Positions 11,189-22,493 of a stretch of DNA of 64,000 nt are shown here, in pieces; position 1 is the first letter of the stretch, and each line of letters begins with the position of its first letter. This DNA comes from Dryomyza anilis (Eukaryota; Arthropoda; Insecta; Diptera; Dryomyzidae). The position numbers and the translations under genes are program-made. The DNA lies in the NCBI GenBank assembly GCA_951804985.1, contig OX638133.1, forward strand, positions 54,775,122 through 54,839,121, given 5' to 3'. Below the pieces are notes generated by a model. That model did no database searches, was not told the DNA's origin, and worked only from the letters and a program-made list of their open reading frames with translations.

Positions 11189-12642
11189 TGTAACGAACCC
11201 CTGGCTTTCAGCCGAGGTGAGCTAGTCGCGCCAGATTTCGTCCCAACAATTTTTAATTCACAGGGGAGTACCAAAAGGAAATAAAAGACGCTTGTGTCAT
11301 ATAACGTTATAAAATTCTTAATTTTAACACTATTTAAATTTTTTACACTATTAATACAAATACGCTTAATCAATTATCGCCGCGATTACGCGACCGGTGA
11401 CTTCGCTTAATGCGTATAACGACATTCCGACGCCATAGACCCGGACTGCTACTAAATAGTTGCCTCGAAGGTTATAGTTCCCCGCGCGTATGTGGACGGG
11501 CTACCGCGTATGACGGCGTCGCACTACGTCGATGTCGTAAAGCTACTACTTTCATGGCAGCGTACTACTCCTAGCGGGCGGCGACGCTATGCTCGGCTAC
11601 GCTCTGTGGCTGTGTCCACGCTATGCTAGCTACAGCAACTGTTGCTGTGTGGGTACGCGGTTACGAACCTACACTTCGACTACTGTTACGATGGCGCAAT
11701 ATTTCATAGTCGGGCGCCCTGTGTCACCGCGCCGTTTGCCTCAAAACTGTCTGACGGCTACGTCGCCCAGCGGAGCACCACGGATAGCGGAACTGCGCTG
11801 CTACGCTACGCCCTGCACTAAGTTGTCCAGCGGAGCACCACGGATAGCGGTACTGCGCTGCTACACTACGCCCTGCACTGAGTTGTCCAGCGGAGCACCA
11901 CGGATGGCGGCCCTACGCTGCTATGCTCTGCCCTGCTCTGTCCAGCGGAGCACCACGAATGGCGGCACTACGCTGCTATGCTTCGCTATGCCCTATGCTG
12001 TACAGCGGAGCACCACGAATAGCGATGCTACGTTGTTATGCTACGCCCTATTCTGTCCAGCGGAGCACCACGAATAGCGGCAGTACGCTCTATACTACTT
12101 GTCCAGCGGAGCACCACGGATGGCGGCCCTACGCTGCTATGCTCTGCGCTATACTGTTCAGCGGAGCACCACGAATAGCAGCACTACGCTCTATACTACT
12201 TGCTCAGCGAAGCACCACGAATGGCGGCACTGTGCTGCTACGCTACTATCGCAAATATAATAAATAAAGAATAAAACACAACTGATCTGTTCGATGGTTC
12301 CCAGCAAAGTGATTTCCTTGTGCGCATCATGCGACAGTCAAGTGTCACTTTTCCGATTGTCTTCGCATCGACTCTCGCTCGAGTCTCGAATGTCATCGCG
12401 GGGTTGCCACACGTGTCGAAAATCTATTACTACTTTGTAATCTATTACTATTTACACTTAAACTACTTGTATGCTATTACTATTTACACTTAAACTACTT
12501 GTATGCTGTAATTTTAATTTATTATTGGCTTCAATGCCGTATTAAATAATAATTTAATTCAATGCCGTTTATAAAGATAAAAAAATAAAATAATGGATTA
12601 AGGTGGGGATGGAAACGAGCCCCGTCGACTTCCGTCATTACA
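11189..12642 (-). repeat. X LTR, copy 3 (1454 bp)
   Basis: Same boundaries as copies 1 and 2, but with nine minisatellite units, one 60-bp unit fewer. It is followed by ATAC (12643-12646) and the G leader that leads into the intact gag. Confidence 0.9.
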
Positions 12643-13193
12643 ATACAAAAAGAATAAATTTAGTCATTAAATAATTTATTAAAAGAAGCACTAAATAATT
12701 GGCGAGCTTTCCTCAACGAATCTATGGCTATTTTTTTAAACTCGTTTCAACAAAAGAAACAAGAGTAATAGGAATTCTAATTTGCTGGAAACTCACAAGC
12801 TTGCACTGAAGTAATTTTTCTGACCACAAAAACCCAGAACTCTCGCTTATTCAATTTCAATTACAACGATCAACCACAATTGCTCTTTTATTCTTATCAA
12901 CAATCAAAATATTTGCAGTCACAATTACATCGAAGTACTACAGCATTACTGAAGTTTATAATCAACGGTAATTGGACTACGAAATTACACATATATTACA
13001 TATGTAATTCCAAACTTGTATAACTATTCACCAAGATTTTATATTATTCAAAAATATAAAAATTAAACATTGTATTCAAGATTATCCATCATTCTGCATC
13101 CTGTTTCATATATCAAAATATTAAAAAATAAATATTCATAAATATATTAATTAGATCTTACAATTATAATTAAGTTATTTGTATTATTATAAA

Positions 13194-13781
13194 ATGTTAT
13201 CACATTCACCTGCACATACTTCCAATGCTACTCGAACACAAGACACATCCAACACAAATTCATCTAATTTTATATCACAACCAAGGACACAAGAAATTGA
13301 AATTTCTGCTACTTCAGTAAAATTACCATCTTTTTGGACCGATCACCCTGAAGCTTGGTTTATTCACATCGAGAGTCAGTTTGCTTCAAAAAGCATTTCA
13401 CAAGACAATACAAAATATGAACACTTAATTATTGCACTTCCTCAAGAATTTATTATCTCAGTATTGGATATAATTCAAAATCCATCTAACACTGACAAAT
13501 ATACAAATTTAAAAGAACACTTGATTGAAAGACATTCGCTTAGTGAAAAAAGAAAATTCGACAAACTTGTGTCAGACTCAGAGATTGGAGATCGTAAGCC
13601 TTCGGAATTTTATAGGACACTACCACTTCTTGCTGGTTCAAATATAAACTCCGAACTTATTAAAAAACTTTGCCTGAGGAAATTACCAAAGAGCCTAAAT
13701 ATAGCAATTACTAGTTCAAATGTAACCAAAATTTCCGAATTAATTAAAATAGCAGATGCTATTTGGGAAGTTTCAAATTAA
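13194..13781 (+). CDS. gag: Gag of gypsy element G (capsid part)
   Basis: A 195-residue frame from ATG 13194. The N-terminal ~40 residues are Ser/Thr/Asn-rich, followed by a capsid of the type shared by CsRn1/Kabuki-like gypsy elements: LPSFWTDHPEAWFIHIESQF, a KYEHLIIALPQEF helix, a ...IQNPSNTDKYTNLKEHLIER block and EIGDRKPSEFYRTL. It stops at TAA 13779-13781, where homologous gags continue. Downstream sequence to ~14010 keeps a nucleocapsid-like remnant (RSRSRAR, then YHYRYGSQART) in another frame. It is likely truncated by a frameshift and non-functional. Confidence 0.75.
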   Translation: MLSHSPAHTSNATRTQDTSNTNSSNFISQPRTQEIEISATSVKLPSFWTDHPEAWFIHIESQFASKSISQDNTKYEHLIIALPQEFIISVLDIIQNPSNTDKYTNLKEHLIERHSLSEKRKFDKLVSDSEIGDRKPSEFYRTLPLLAGSNINSELIKKLCLRKLPKSLNIAITSSNVTKISELIKIADAIWEVSN

Positions 13782-14159
13782 AATGAAATATACGCTTTTA
13801 ACACTGTTTCTGAAACAAACAAATATTCTTCAAATTTAGATAAAGTAGTTGAAAATTTAACAAAAATTACATCTGCAATGTGTGAGCAATTCCATAAGAT
13901 ATCATTAGATATATGCGAATTAAAACAAACGTTTAAAACTCAGCAATCCAATAATAATGGATATAACAGAAGTCGTTCTCGTGCAAGGTTAAGTCATAGA
14001 AATTAGCTTTACCGATATCATTATCGTTACGGTAGCCAAGCCAGAACCTTATTCATATGTAAATAATCAACCAAAGGAAAACTAAGTTCACCCATTATCT
14101 CGGCGACAGATGATGGGCTGTCAAATGATACAACACGTCGTCTTTTCATATTCGATAAA

Positions 14160-14501
14160 TTGAACAAACTTATATTTTTAATTGATAGTGGTGCAGAAAT
14201 TTCAGTACTTCCTTTCTCAAAATTCAAAATATCTAAACGTCCTTCAGATATTATTTTAACGGCTGCAAACGGAAGTTCGATTAAAACATATGGAAAGAAG
14301 ATGTTAAAACTTAATTTAGGACTCAGAAGAGATTTTTCATTTATTTTTGTTATAGCAGACATCACAAAACCCATAATAGGAGCAGATTTCCTTTCAAAAT
14401 TTGGTTTATTGATAGATCTAAAGAACAAATGCTTAATTGATCCACTAACAAATTTATCAGTTAATGCAATTGTAAGATTTACCCAAAATATTTACAGTTG
14501 A
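14160..14501 (+). pseudogene. Aspartic protease fragment of element G
   Basis: The frame contains LIFLIDSGAEISVLP, the catalytic D-S-G of a retroviral-type aspartic protease, around residues 5-19. About 70 residues later it has PIIGADFLSKFGLLID, matching the flap/C-terminal ILGADFL motif. It ends at a TGA at 14501, before RT. The upstream link to gag is broken by stops. Confidence 0.8.
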
Positions 14502-14569
14502 AAATAAATTCACTCTACTGCTTTAAAAATACCCTGCCGTGATATGAGAACCAGACTATAATAAAACGA

Positions 14570-15115
14570 TTAAGCACTCAACCGTCCATCGAATTGAAAC
14601 AAGTGGTGTCCTACCTTTTTTCAGACCTAGACGTCTAGATCCCATAAAATACAAAATAGCAAAATCAGAATTTGATTTCTTAGTTACAGCAGGGATTTGT
14701 CGTCCGTCTAATTCACACGCCGCATCACCACTTCATTTCGTTCCAAAAAAGGAAACAAATGATTGGCGCCCATGTGGCGATTATCGTAGGCTCAATTTCA
14801 TAACAATTCCCGACAGATATCCCCTTCCTCATATACATGATCTGAATATGGATCTACGAAATAAATGTATTTTCTCAAAAATTGATTTAGTGCGGGCATA
14901 TCACCAAATTCCTGTAGAAACTTCTGATATATGTAAGACGGCAATCACAACCCCATTTCGAATTTGTTAAGATACCATTCGGTATCCTAACGTATTTGGC
15001 GTATCTACATAGACTTTTTGAGTTACAACATTTCAAGTGAAGGAATAAAACCGTGTGAAGAAAAGGTAAAAGTTATCCGCGATTTGAAAGACCAAAATCT
15101 ACCAAACAAGTACAA
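14570..15115 (+). pseudogene. Reverse transcriptase fragment of element G
   Basis: One frame (about 14570-14970) reads through [46 protein letters not shown] and [13 protein letters not shown], which is RT fingers and the first palm Asp. A frameshift near 14960 moves KIPFGI to the next frame. The following bases jump to the late-palm sequence (DFLSYNISSEGIKPCEEKV, about 15010-15070), so the YxDD catalytic block is deleted. Confidence 0.8.
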
Positions 15116-15362
15116 AAGTTCGTTGGTATGGTAAATTATTACCACAGATATATACCAAAACTTGCTGAAATACTGAGTCCAATACACGATATGATCACAT
15201 TAGCATCCAAAAGGAAAGACAAAACTCTTATATGGACAACAGAAGCTAATAATTGCTTTGTTAAGATTAAAAATGATTTTTCTACTAGGACACTTTTAAA
15301 TCATTTCGACAGTACATCAAAATTATCAATAAATGTAGATGCGTTTACAGTTGCTATAGGAG
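15116..15362 (+). pseudogene. RNase H connection region of element G, left part
   Basis: The frame encodes MVNYYHRYIPKLAEILSPIH, the conserved start of the gypsy connection domain, and later SINVDAFTVAIG, where the first RNase H Asp lies. It is interrupted at 15363 by the poly(T) of a minus-strand non-LTR element; the same protein resumes at 20961. Confidence 0.85.
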
Positions 15363-15453
15363 TGTTTTTTTTTTTAATAATGTGGGATAAAAATAGAGCC
15401 ACAGCATTCAGACAGGGTTATATTCATTGTGCTGTGACCCAGTTCCCTGGTTT

Positions 15454-16077
15454 TTAATGATACTTCTTAGATTCATTATTGAATCTAAGAAGGGTATTGT
15501 GTGATAAAGAGTAAAGCTGATCCTCTCTCATCACGTCTGTGCCAAATATCTGCCTTCTAATTCTAGAAAATGCTGGACTGGTGCCAGTTTCTTCGTAGCA
15601 GGCAGAACACAAGACGCTTTCGGCCAGGCCGATTGCGTTCATGTGTTTTTCACATGCGTTGTGTCCCGTTAGAAGTCCCGTCATTTTTCTGAACTCCTTT
15701 CTACTTAAGGAGAGTAGAAACGAGGCCGATCTTTTGGTTATCGTCGGTGTCATGAGCTTGGAGAATCTGCATTTCGTTTCATTCAGCCATCTGCTCTTGT
15801 GTGCAGAGGCGACCCAAGAGCTGATGACGAATTTTCCCGTAGATGCAGGTAGTCCAAGCACAGGTTCTGGTCCAAATGGATTATCCTCAGATGTTTCATT
15901 GCCCGAAACTCCTTTATGGCCCGGCACCCAAATCAGTTTCAGTGTATTGTATTTACCAACACAGTTGAGACGTGATCTGCATTGACGTACAATTTTGGAT
16001 GTGATGACCGGGCAATTTTGGATGTGAAGAGCTGCAATAGCCCTGTTCTGCCATCTCTTATCCGCAATGTAGTCCAT
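15454..16077 (-). pseudogene. RNase H and C-terminal domain of the LOA/R1-like element
   Basis: The frame holds IWVPGHKGVSGNE, the RNase H C-terminal motif with its His. It continues with PEPVLGLPAS and a cysteine-bearing tail (FRKMTGLLTGHNACEKH, then LCSACYEETG) typical of non-LTR RNase H C-termini in insects. The upstream catalytic residues lie in other frames around 16080-16280. It ends at TAA near 15454. Confidence 0.75.
15463..15492. other. Perfect 13-bp-stem hairpin at the element's 3' end
   Basis: CTTCTTAGATTCA, a TTAT loop, then TGAATCTAAGAAG. It overlaps the last codons of the RNase H frame and is ~90 bp from the poly(A). It could be a 3'-end RNA structure for RT recognition, or chance. 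Confidence 0.6.
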
Positions 16078-16282
16078 AGTTATAAGTATAGCATAGACTT
16101 CGGCTTAAAATATAGAGGCATTGTCGCCTAAGGCGAAGTAAAGTCTGCGGTCATCCGGTTCCACAAACACTCCAGCACCAGATCCCTGATCGGTTCTGGA
16201 GCCGTCTGTGAAAATGCGGTGTGATCCTCTACCTGGCTCACAGTCAGGCGTTAGCCAGTCTTGAATGTCAGGTTGGCAGACC

Positions 16283-17718
16283 TCAAAATTTCGTCTTGGT
16301 AATATTTCTGTTATCTAATGGAGTGTCAAGTGCAATGTCAGAGATATGCCAGGGAACATTAAACCAGAAACTACCTCGTTTTAGTCTCCAGCAGCCTTTC
16401 ATGGCTTCGCCTCTGATGAAGATGTCAAGTGGTGGTAGGTTTAAGATTGCATTCAGTGCTGGACCAGGTGTAGTGGGAAAGGCACCCGTAACACCCAGAC
16501 AAACGGTTCTCTGAATCTTGGCAAACCTAGTTGTCACACACTTTCGCGACAGCTTGTTCCACCAGACTACCGATGCATATGATATCATCGGTCTTAGCAT
16601 TGCCGTGTAGATCCATAAGGTTTTGCTCGGCGATAGTCCCCATGTCTTCAGAAAAATTCCTCTGCATTGCCAGAAGGCATTCAATGCTCGCGAAATTTTA
16701 TTTTCAACATGTTTTGTCCAAAGTAGTTTACTATCTAGAGTTTAGCCCAGATATTTTACTTCGTTAGACAGAGGAATAGTGACACCCTTACGTACTGGTA
16801 GAGATAATCCTGCCATTATTCTTTTCCTAGTGAAGAGAACAATCCCTGTTTTGTGAGGGTTGACGGAAAGTCCGTTTGCAGTACAGGTTCCGAATTGACT
16901 GGTTCAATGAGTATTGTGTTTTAACACAGACCTCATTGAGGGAAAAGCCTGTAGCAATAATGGCAACATCATCTGCATAGGCCTGGGAATAGACACCTGG
17001 TCCATCGAGATCGTTGACCAGAGAGTCAACCAGCATACACTAGAGCAGGGGGGAGAGAACGCCTCCTTGAGGACAACCTCTATTCTCCCCTGCCATAATA
17101 TACTGACCGCACTCCGCCTCAGAAGTGATGGTCCTAAACATTAGCATTGACCTTAGCCATTTGACCAATGTTTCATCTATTCCATGCCTTCTAGCTGCGT
17201 CACACATTCCATCCAAAGTCGCATTATCAAAAGCACCCTCGATGTCAACAAATATGCCCATCACATACATCTTCCTCTGAAAAGCATGCTCGATCCGGCC
17301 AATCAGATGTTTCAATGCTGTTTCACAGGATTTTCCACGTTGGTAGGCATGTTGTCTTGATGATAGTGGGTACCTTGACAGCGATGTGCAACTCAACTAG
17401 TCTTTCAAGACACTTTAGTATGAAGGACATCATACTAATGGGTCTGAAGCTCTTGGCTATGGAATAGTCTTCTCTTCCAACTTTAGGAATGAAGGCTACT
17501 TTAACTAAACGATAGGATGTCGGAATGTATGCCCATGCGAGACTTGCTCTAAAGATCATCTTTAGGCATTGTAGCAATTGGGTTATACCTTCCTGTAGCA
17601 TGACTGGGTAGACGCCATCCGGTCCAGGTGACTTGAAGCCATCAAAAGAGGCCACTGCGTATTGGAAAGCTTCATCGTACACAACCAATCTGGCAACCTG
17701 CCAGTCATGTTTTGTCAC
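16283..17718 (-). pseudogene. Reverse transcriptase of the LOA/R1-like element, frameshifted
   Basis: Four overlapping or adjacent frames in order give a non-LTR RT. 17718-17323 has FKSPGPDGVYPVMLQEG and FRPISMMSFILKCLERLV. 17396-17040 has QHAYQRGKSCETALKHL, GIFVDIEGAFDNATLDGM and GCPQGGVLSPLL. 17036-16827 has AYADDVAIIATGF, the catalytic YADD. 16684-16283 is the thumb (LRPMISYASVVWWNKL). At least three frameshifts or stops separate them, so it is dead. Confidence 0.85.
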
Positions 17719-17760
17719 ATTAGAGTTGTTATTGCAGTCCCCAGTGTTGGGATTAAAAAG

Positions 17761-18422
17761 TGGATTTGATTTCCCGGAAAGTGAGTCTCAACTAGTACAC
17801 TGAGTGCCTCTGTCTTAGACTCAGTATACGAGCCATCAGGTCTCCGCAGTGAGTCCAGTCGAGCAGTTCGGTCTCTTTTAAGAAACTTGACCAATCTGCT
17901 AGTCTCACTGCAGGATTCAATGCTACTGCATAATTCTTTATAAGAAACACTTTTCGATTTACGAATTCGTTTCTTATACTCTTTCTGCTTAGCTCGATAA
18001 AGAAACCAGTCTGAGTCTTAATTGCTCCTTAGGGCCCTATTTAGAAGCTTTCTGGAATCCTTGCGCAAGGTTTCAAGACAAGCGTTCCACCAAGGAACGG
18101 GAGGTCTAGATAACGTTTTTCGTACCGGACATGTTCGTACAAAACTAGAATTTATTACATCGTTCATAACTTGAACGGACGTCTCAATACTTTCTTTGGT
18201 ACGAATTCTGACAGGAATATTGAGGGAATTCTCAAGTTCATGTCTGAAGCGTGCCCAGTTCGTTTTTCTAGGGTTTCTTACCGTCATAGAGGGCAGCACC
18301 TCTCGATCAGTATGAAACTTGATATACCTGTGGTCCGATAAAGAATCTTCTTTAAGAACCCTCCAGTTAAAGATTGACTCTCTCAGTCTACAGTTAGACA
18401 AAGTAAGGTAAATCACTTCCTG
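17761..18422 (-). repeat. Internal duplication, copy a (endonuclease C-term/linker)
   Basis: Starts GTGGATTTGATTTCCCGG on the plus strand and matches 18907-19607 with scattered substitutions. The minus-strand coding part (LTLSNCRLRESIFNWRVLKED, LSDHRYIKFHTDRE) is the end of the AP endonuclease, with the SDH catalytic motif, and the link to RT. Confidence 0.85.
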
Positions 18423-18906
18423 TTAAACACATAGAATTCCAATTAAAAACATAGAATAAAATATAGTGATGTATATTGGGTACCTCACAATATTCGTTTT
18501 CGAAATGGTGCTGGTATGAAAACTCGTGAATCCGAGAGAATACATCTAACTACTGCAAGCGATTTACGTCTCAAATAGTACGGTTTGATGCTATAATCAA
18601 TACTTTTTGAATTTGTAGGCCAAATTTTTATAATATTTCGTAAAACAGGATCAATGTAGCCTGCGCTACCTTATTGTGTGTTACTAAAAGCGTTTGTAGA
18701 GAATCATTTAGTGTGGTACTCAAATTATTTTCGAACAAAATTGACGCTACTATATAGTAATTTGATGATTTTTTTCTTAGCCGTAATAAAAAATCAGCGT
18801 GTCCAAAATCTGGCTGAATTGCACTTTACCGGCCAAAGTGAAATGTTAAAAAAAAGAAGTAGTCACGCGCTTTATTTTCGCATTTTATTTTTACAAAATG
18901 GCCCTA
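18423..18906. other. 484-bp AT-rich spacer between the duplicated blocks
   Basis: Unrelated to the flanking non-LTR copies. The ACATAGAATTCCAATTAAAAACATAGAA start carries a short direct repeat. No protein or repeat family is recognised. It is either an insertion or the original flank of one of two abutting truncated elements. Confidence 0.5.
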
Positions 18907-19607
18907 TGTGGATTTGATTTCCCGGAAAGTGAGTCTCAACTAGGACACTGAGTGCCTCCGTCTTAGCCTCAGTATATGAGCCATCAGGTCTCCGCGGTGA
19001 GTCCAGTCGAGCAGTTCGGTCTCTTTTAAGAAACTTGACCAATCTGCTAGTCTCACTGCAGGATTCGATGCTACTGCAGAAGTCTTTATAGGAAACACTT
19101 TTCGATTTACGAATTCGTTTCTTATACTCTTTCTGCTTAGCTCGATAAAGAAACTAGTCAGAGTCTTAATAGCTCCTTAGGGCCCTATTTTGAAGCTTTC
19201 TGGAATTCTTGCGCAAGGTTTCAAGACAAGCGTTCCACCAAGGAACGCGAGGTCTAGTTAACGTTTTTCGTACCGTACATGTTCGTACAAAGCTAGAATT
19301 TATGACTTCGTTCATAACTTGAACGAAGTCATACTCATTTCTTTCGTTCATAACTTGAACGAAAGTCTTAATACTTTCTTTGGTACGAATTCTGACAGGA
19401 ATATTGAGGGTATTCTCAAGTTCATGTCTGAAGCATGCCCAGTTCGTTTTTCTAGGTTTTTTACTGTCATAGATGGCAGCACCTCTCGGTCAGTATGAAA
19501 CTTGATATACCTGTGGTCCGATAAAGAATCTTCTTTAAGAACCTTCCAGTTTAAGATTGACTCTCTCAGTCTACAGTTAGACAAAGTTAGGTCAATCACT
19601 TCCTGTC
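18907..19607 (-). repeat. Internal duplication, copy b
   Basis: This is the second copy of 17761-18422. It has an extra ~35-bp tandem duplication around GTTCATAACTTGAACGAA (19309-19375) that splits the frame. Upstream it continues into the rest of the endonuclease, so it is the copy in the original context. Confidence 0.85.
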
Positions 19608-20157
19608 TTCTAGCAGTCACAAACGTGGGTTTATTACCAGTGTTGTGAATGTTCAGATTGGAGGTCATTATTAAGTCAAGTAGTCTGGTGCCTCATGGGT
19701 TGCATTTACTGCTGCCCCACACATTGTGTTGAGCATTAGCGTCACAGCAAAGAATAAGGCCAGTCTCCTTAAGATCACAGTACTCTATGAGCTCAACAAT
19801 TGCCTTTGGCGGAGGAGGCAGTAGTGAGTCATAGGGGAAGTAGCCTGAGGCGACAATCAAATGTTTCCATCCACTATAGCTCACTTTGGCTGCCACCAGG
19901 TCTTGCCCTCAGAATTGGGTTAACTTGGTGACAGCAAAGTGTTTCGATACTATAAGACAGCATTTAGGCCTTGCGGCTTGCTCATCGTATAGTATGGTTT
20001 CACCACGTAGTTCACTAAGACCACAGATGCGTTTGTTATACACCCATGGTTCTTGAATAGCTGTGATGTGAGGTAATGTATGCAACATGGAGAGCCGCTT
20101 ACCTAGTAAAGCGGTAGCAGCTTTAGAATGTTGCAGATTGATCTGAGTAAACATCAT
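19348..20157 (-). pseudogene. AP endonuclease of the LOA/R1-like element
   Basis: Three frames together form an apurinic-type endonuclease. It begins MMFTQINLQHSKAATALL at 20157, followed by ITAIQEPWVYNKRI with the catalytic Glu. 19896-19693 has VASGYFPYDS and ILCCDANAQHNVWGS with the D-x-N-A-H motif. 19668-19348 ends with LSDHRYIKF. Stops at ~19905 and ~19690 interrupt it. This family nicks the target to prime reverse transcription. Confidence 0.85.
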
Positions 20158-20194
20158 GACAGGATAATTAACTCGTTTCTCATCATGTGCCTAT

Positions 20195-20941
20195 TCATTT
20201 GGAATTGATTCGGAATTTGATCCGTCCAAAGAATAAGTTTAGATGGCTGATGTACTTAGATAGCATGACATCTAACGACTTTTGGTCTAAGCCAACAACC
20301 AGGGTTGAGCCCTCCTTGTCCTCCGGACCACGCTCTGGTTTATGGCTATAGATTTTCCATCCGTTCGTTTCGATGTCCAGGTTCTGAGCACGTAGGCAGG
20401 CAAACACTTTCGCTGTTTTCCTGATAGGACCAGGTATATGCTCGCCTGCGTTTGGGTTCGTCTCCGCTAATCAGCGAAGCCCGATTTGCCCAAAGGGGGG
20501 ATTTTAGCAACGGCTGTGGCAATCCATCGAAATTGGCTTGGGACGAGCATAGCACCTTCATAATGCCATCACTCGTCACATAGCCTTTTGCGTTTGCACT
20601 GACACCGCCGGTGCTGACTAGCCACCAAAGATGATCGGTGCAGTGTTTTACTTCTGCATCATTCATCTGTTGTTCCTTCCCCAATTTTCCAATAATCGCA
20701 ACCGGAAGAGCTTTGCGAGCAGCATCACGATATGATACTGCTAGCCCACCTCTGCCAGTGGATGTTGAAGGCAGTTCATCCGCAGCCGATCCGGAACATG
20801 AAGCACCAGTGCTCTTGCTTGTGGAAGCAATATCACTGGAAACTGTCGAGTTCTGGGAGTTACGGGGTTTCGCAGTAGCAGTGAAGGTTTTAAACTTCTT
20901 GCAGCAGCGGATGGTCCGGCTTCAGTCGGAGTAACCTCCAC
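20195..20941 (-). pseudogene. ORF1-like region with DUF4780-like domain
   Basis: Minus-strand frames 20941-20741 (Pro/Ala/Arg-rich), 20684-20346 and 20407-20195 read as an ORF1 remnant. The last has LRAQNLDIETNGWKIYSHKP and LVVGLDQKSLDVML, which I associate with DUF4780-type domains found beside insect non-LTR endonucleases. Frames are disjointed, so it is not functional. Confidence 0.55.
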
Positions 20942-20960
20942 CGATCTATCGCGTTTTGCT

Positions 20961-21179
20961 GTGATAGGAGGAGTGTTACAACAATGTGTTAATGGGCATG
21001 AAGAACCATTAGCATTTTTCTCTCGAAAGTTAAGTTCGTCTGAAGCAAAGTATAGTGCCTTTGATCGAGAATTACTTACGATCTACTTGACAATTAGGCA
21101 CTACATGCATTTTTTGGAAAGAAGGTCTTTTACAGTTTTCACGGATCATAAACCTTTGACATATGTACTAAATTCTTAA
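20961..21179 (+). pseudogene. RNase H of element G, right part
   Basis: Resumes the frame lost at 15362: GGVLQQCVNGHEEPLAFFSR, then SSSEAKYSAFDRELLTIY with the catalytic Glu, and FTVFTDHKPLTYVL with an Asp. A stop at 21177-21179 follows; the end of RNase H (NIVADTLSRTPD) is in another frame at 21255-21300. Confidence 0.85.
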
Positions 21180-22233
21180 GTTGATAGAAATCCAAGACAA
21201 ACGAGGCATTAGAGTACATTTCCCAATTCACAAGTGACATTAAACATATTTCAGGTAAATCAAATATTGTTGCTGATACATTATCAAGAACTCCCGATAT
21301 TGACTGTATGGAAAGAAAAGAATTTAATTTAAAAAAATTACATTTCGAACAACAAAAAGATTTAGTACTACAAAATTTGATTAAATATTCTAAATGCCCA
21401 TATAATTTCGAACAAGTTGAAATTCCATTATTGAATATTAAGATTTTGTGTGAGAAATCCAACCTAAAGACCAGACCTTATATCCCAGAAAGTCTTCAAA
21501 AAAATCGCTTTTGAAACACTTCATAGCATATCACATCCGGGAACTCGTGCTTCACGTCGACTTATAGCAACTAGATATTTTTGGCCGGCTATGAATAAAC
21601 AAATTAATGATTGATCACAAAACTGCATAGCTTGCCAAAAATAAAAAATAGTTCGACATACAAAATCACCAGTAATTAAAATTAAAATACCTAAAGGAAG
21701 ATTCGAACATGTTCACATCGATATTGTAGGACCTTTACCGATTTCAAACGGTTTTTGTTATATCCTAAACATGATTGATAGAAATACACGATGGCCAGAA
21801 GCATATCCTATAAAAGATATTACAGCAAAAACAATTTCTCATACATTTTTTCGTGAATACATTCCGCGATTTGGTGTACCACTTCAAATCACAAGCGATC
21901 AAGTTACTCAATTTACTTCATTGATCTTCTCGGAACTGATTAAATATCTCGGTTGTTATAAGATTTTTTTTTTTTTTTTATATCTCTCATATATCACATC
22001 ATCAAAACGCGAATAAAAAAATATTCATACCTATGGGTCTTGATAATTGTAAATTTGTTTTAGTACGTACTGATGTCAATAAACCAGGCTTGAGATGTCC
22101 ATATGAAGGTCCATTTGAGCTAATAGAGAAACATCCAAAAATGTTTAAGATTTCTATACACAATATGTTAAAAATATATCAATTGACAGAATTAAACCGG
22201 CTTTTGTCGAAACACAAGATTATTCTAAACTAA
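21180..22233 (+). pseudogene. Integrase of element G, broken
   Basis: Fragments in order: RNase H end (21180-21300); a linker; an HHCC finger (SHPGTRASRRLIATRYFWP, then NCIACQK after a TGA, 21530-21645); and the core with HVDIVGPLPISNG (first Asp) and GVPLQITSDQVTQF (second Asp; 21705-21930). A T-run at ~21965-21979 then truncates the core before the catalytic Glu. 22033-22233 carries the C-terminal domain (KPGLRCPYEGPFELIEKHPK). Confidence 0.8.
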
Positions 22234-22280
22234 CAAATAATACCAAGAAACATGTTACTTTTAATGTAGCTAAATTAACT

Positions 22281-22299
22281 TCTTTGGAAGGGGGGGTAA
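22281..22299 (+). other. Polypurine tract of element G
   Basis: TTTGGAAGGGGGGGTAA directly precedes the 3' LTR start, as expected for plus-strand priming. Confidence 0.75.
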
Positions 22300-22493
22300 T
22301 GAGTGTCTTAATTCTTTAATTTTTTATATAATTAATTTGTATTTACTTATTGTTTGTATACTTGCTAATTTACTTATTTGTTCATTCAGTATTTTAATGT
22401 TCAAAAAATTTGAATTGTTTCGAAATTTTGTATAAAATATTTTCATTACGATTTGTACTCTTGACTTAAATTAAAATAAATAATTGTTATACA
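22300..22493 (+). repeat. 3' LTR of element G (~194 bp)
   Basis: Runs from TGAGTGTCTTAATTC to TTGTTATACA. It matches the inverted LTR at 33-243 and both parts of the 5' LTR. The end may extend to 22509 because AAAAGAATAAATTTAG also follows the 5' LTR position at 5927. Confidence 0.75.

Larger units (their letters stand above)
3532..13590. repeat. Tandem triplication of a 3.35-kb X/G chimeric segment
   Basis: Three near-identical direct units are at 3532-6889, 6890-10227 and 10228-~13590. Each runs X gag 5' part, X primer site, X LTR, G leader and the first ~130 codons of G gag. Units 1/2 and 2/3 meet at the same chimeric junction (G gag, ~20 bp ACCGGAGAGTTGCTGATCGT, then X gag at GGTTTTGG; 6871-6890 and 10208-10227). 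Identical junctions mean one original duplication, then a second copy number gain, probably by unequal crossing-over. X LTR starts are 3347 and 3433 bp apart. The third unit runs into intact G gag. Confidence 0.9.
15363..20955 (-). mobile_element. LOA/R1-like non-LTR retrotransposon, internally duplicated
   Basis: This minus-strand element has its poly(A) end at 15364-15375 (12 T on the plus strand) and its 5' end at about 20955. An imperfect target duplication TTGCTATAGGAG (15351-15362) / TTGCTGTGATAGGAG (20956-20970) flanks it, and the two sides restore G's RNase H. Gene order 5' to 3' is ORF1-like region, AP endonuclease, RT, RNase H. A C-terminal RNase H plus this endonuclease type points to the LOA/R1/I group; clade is not certain. 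A ~0.65-kb part of the endonuclease-RT link is present twice. Confidence 0.8.
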
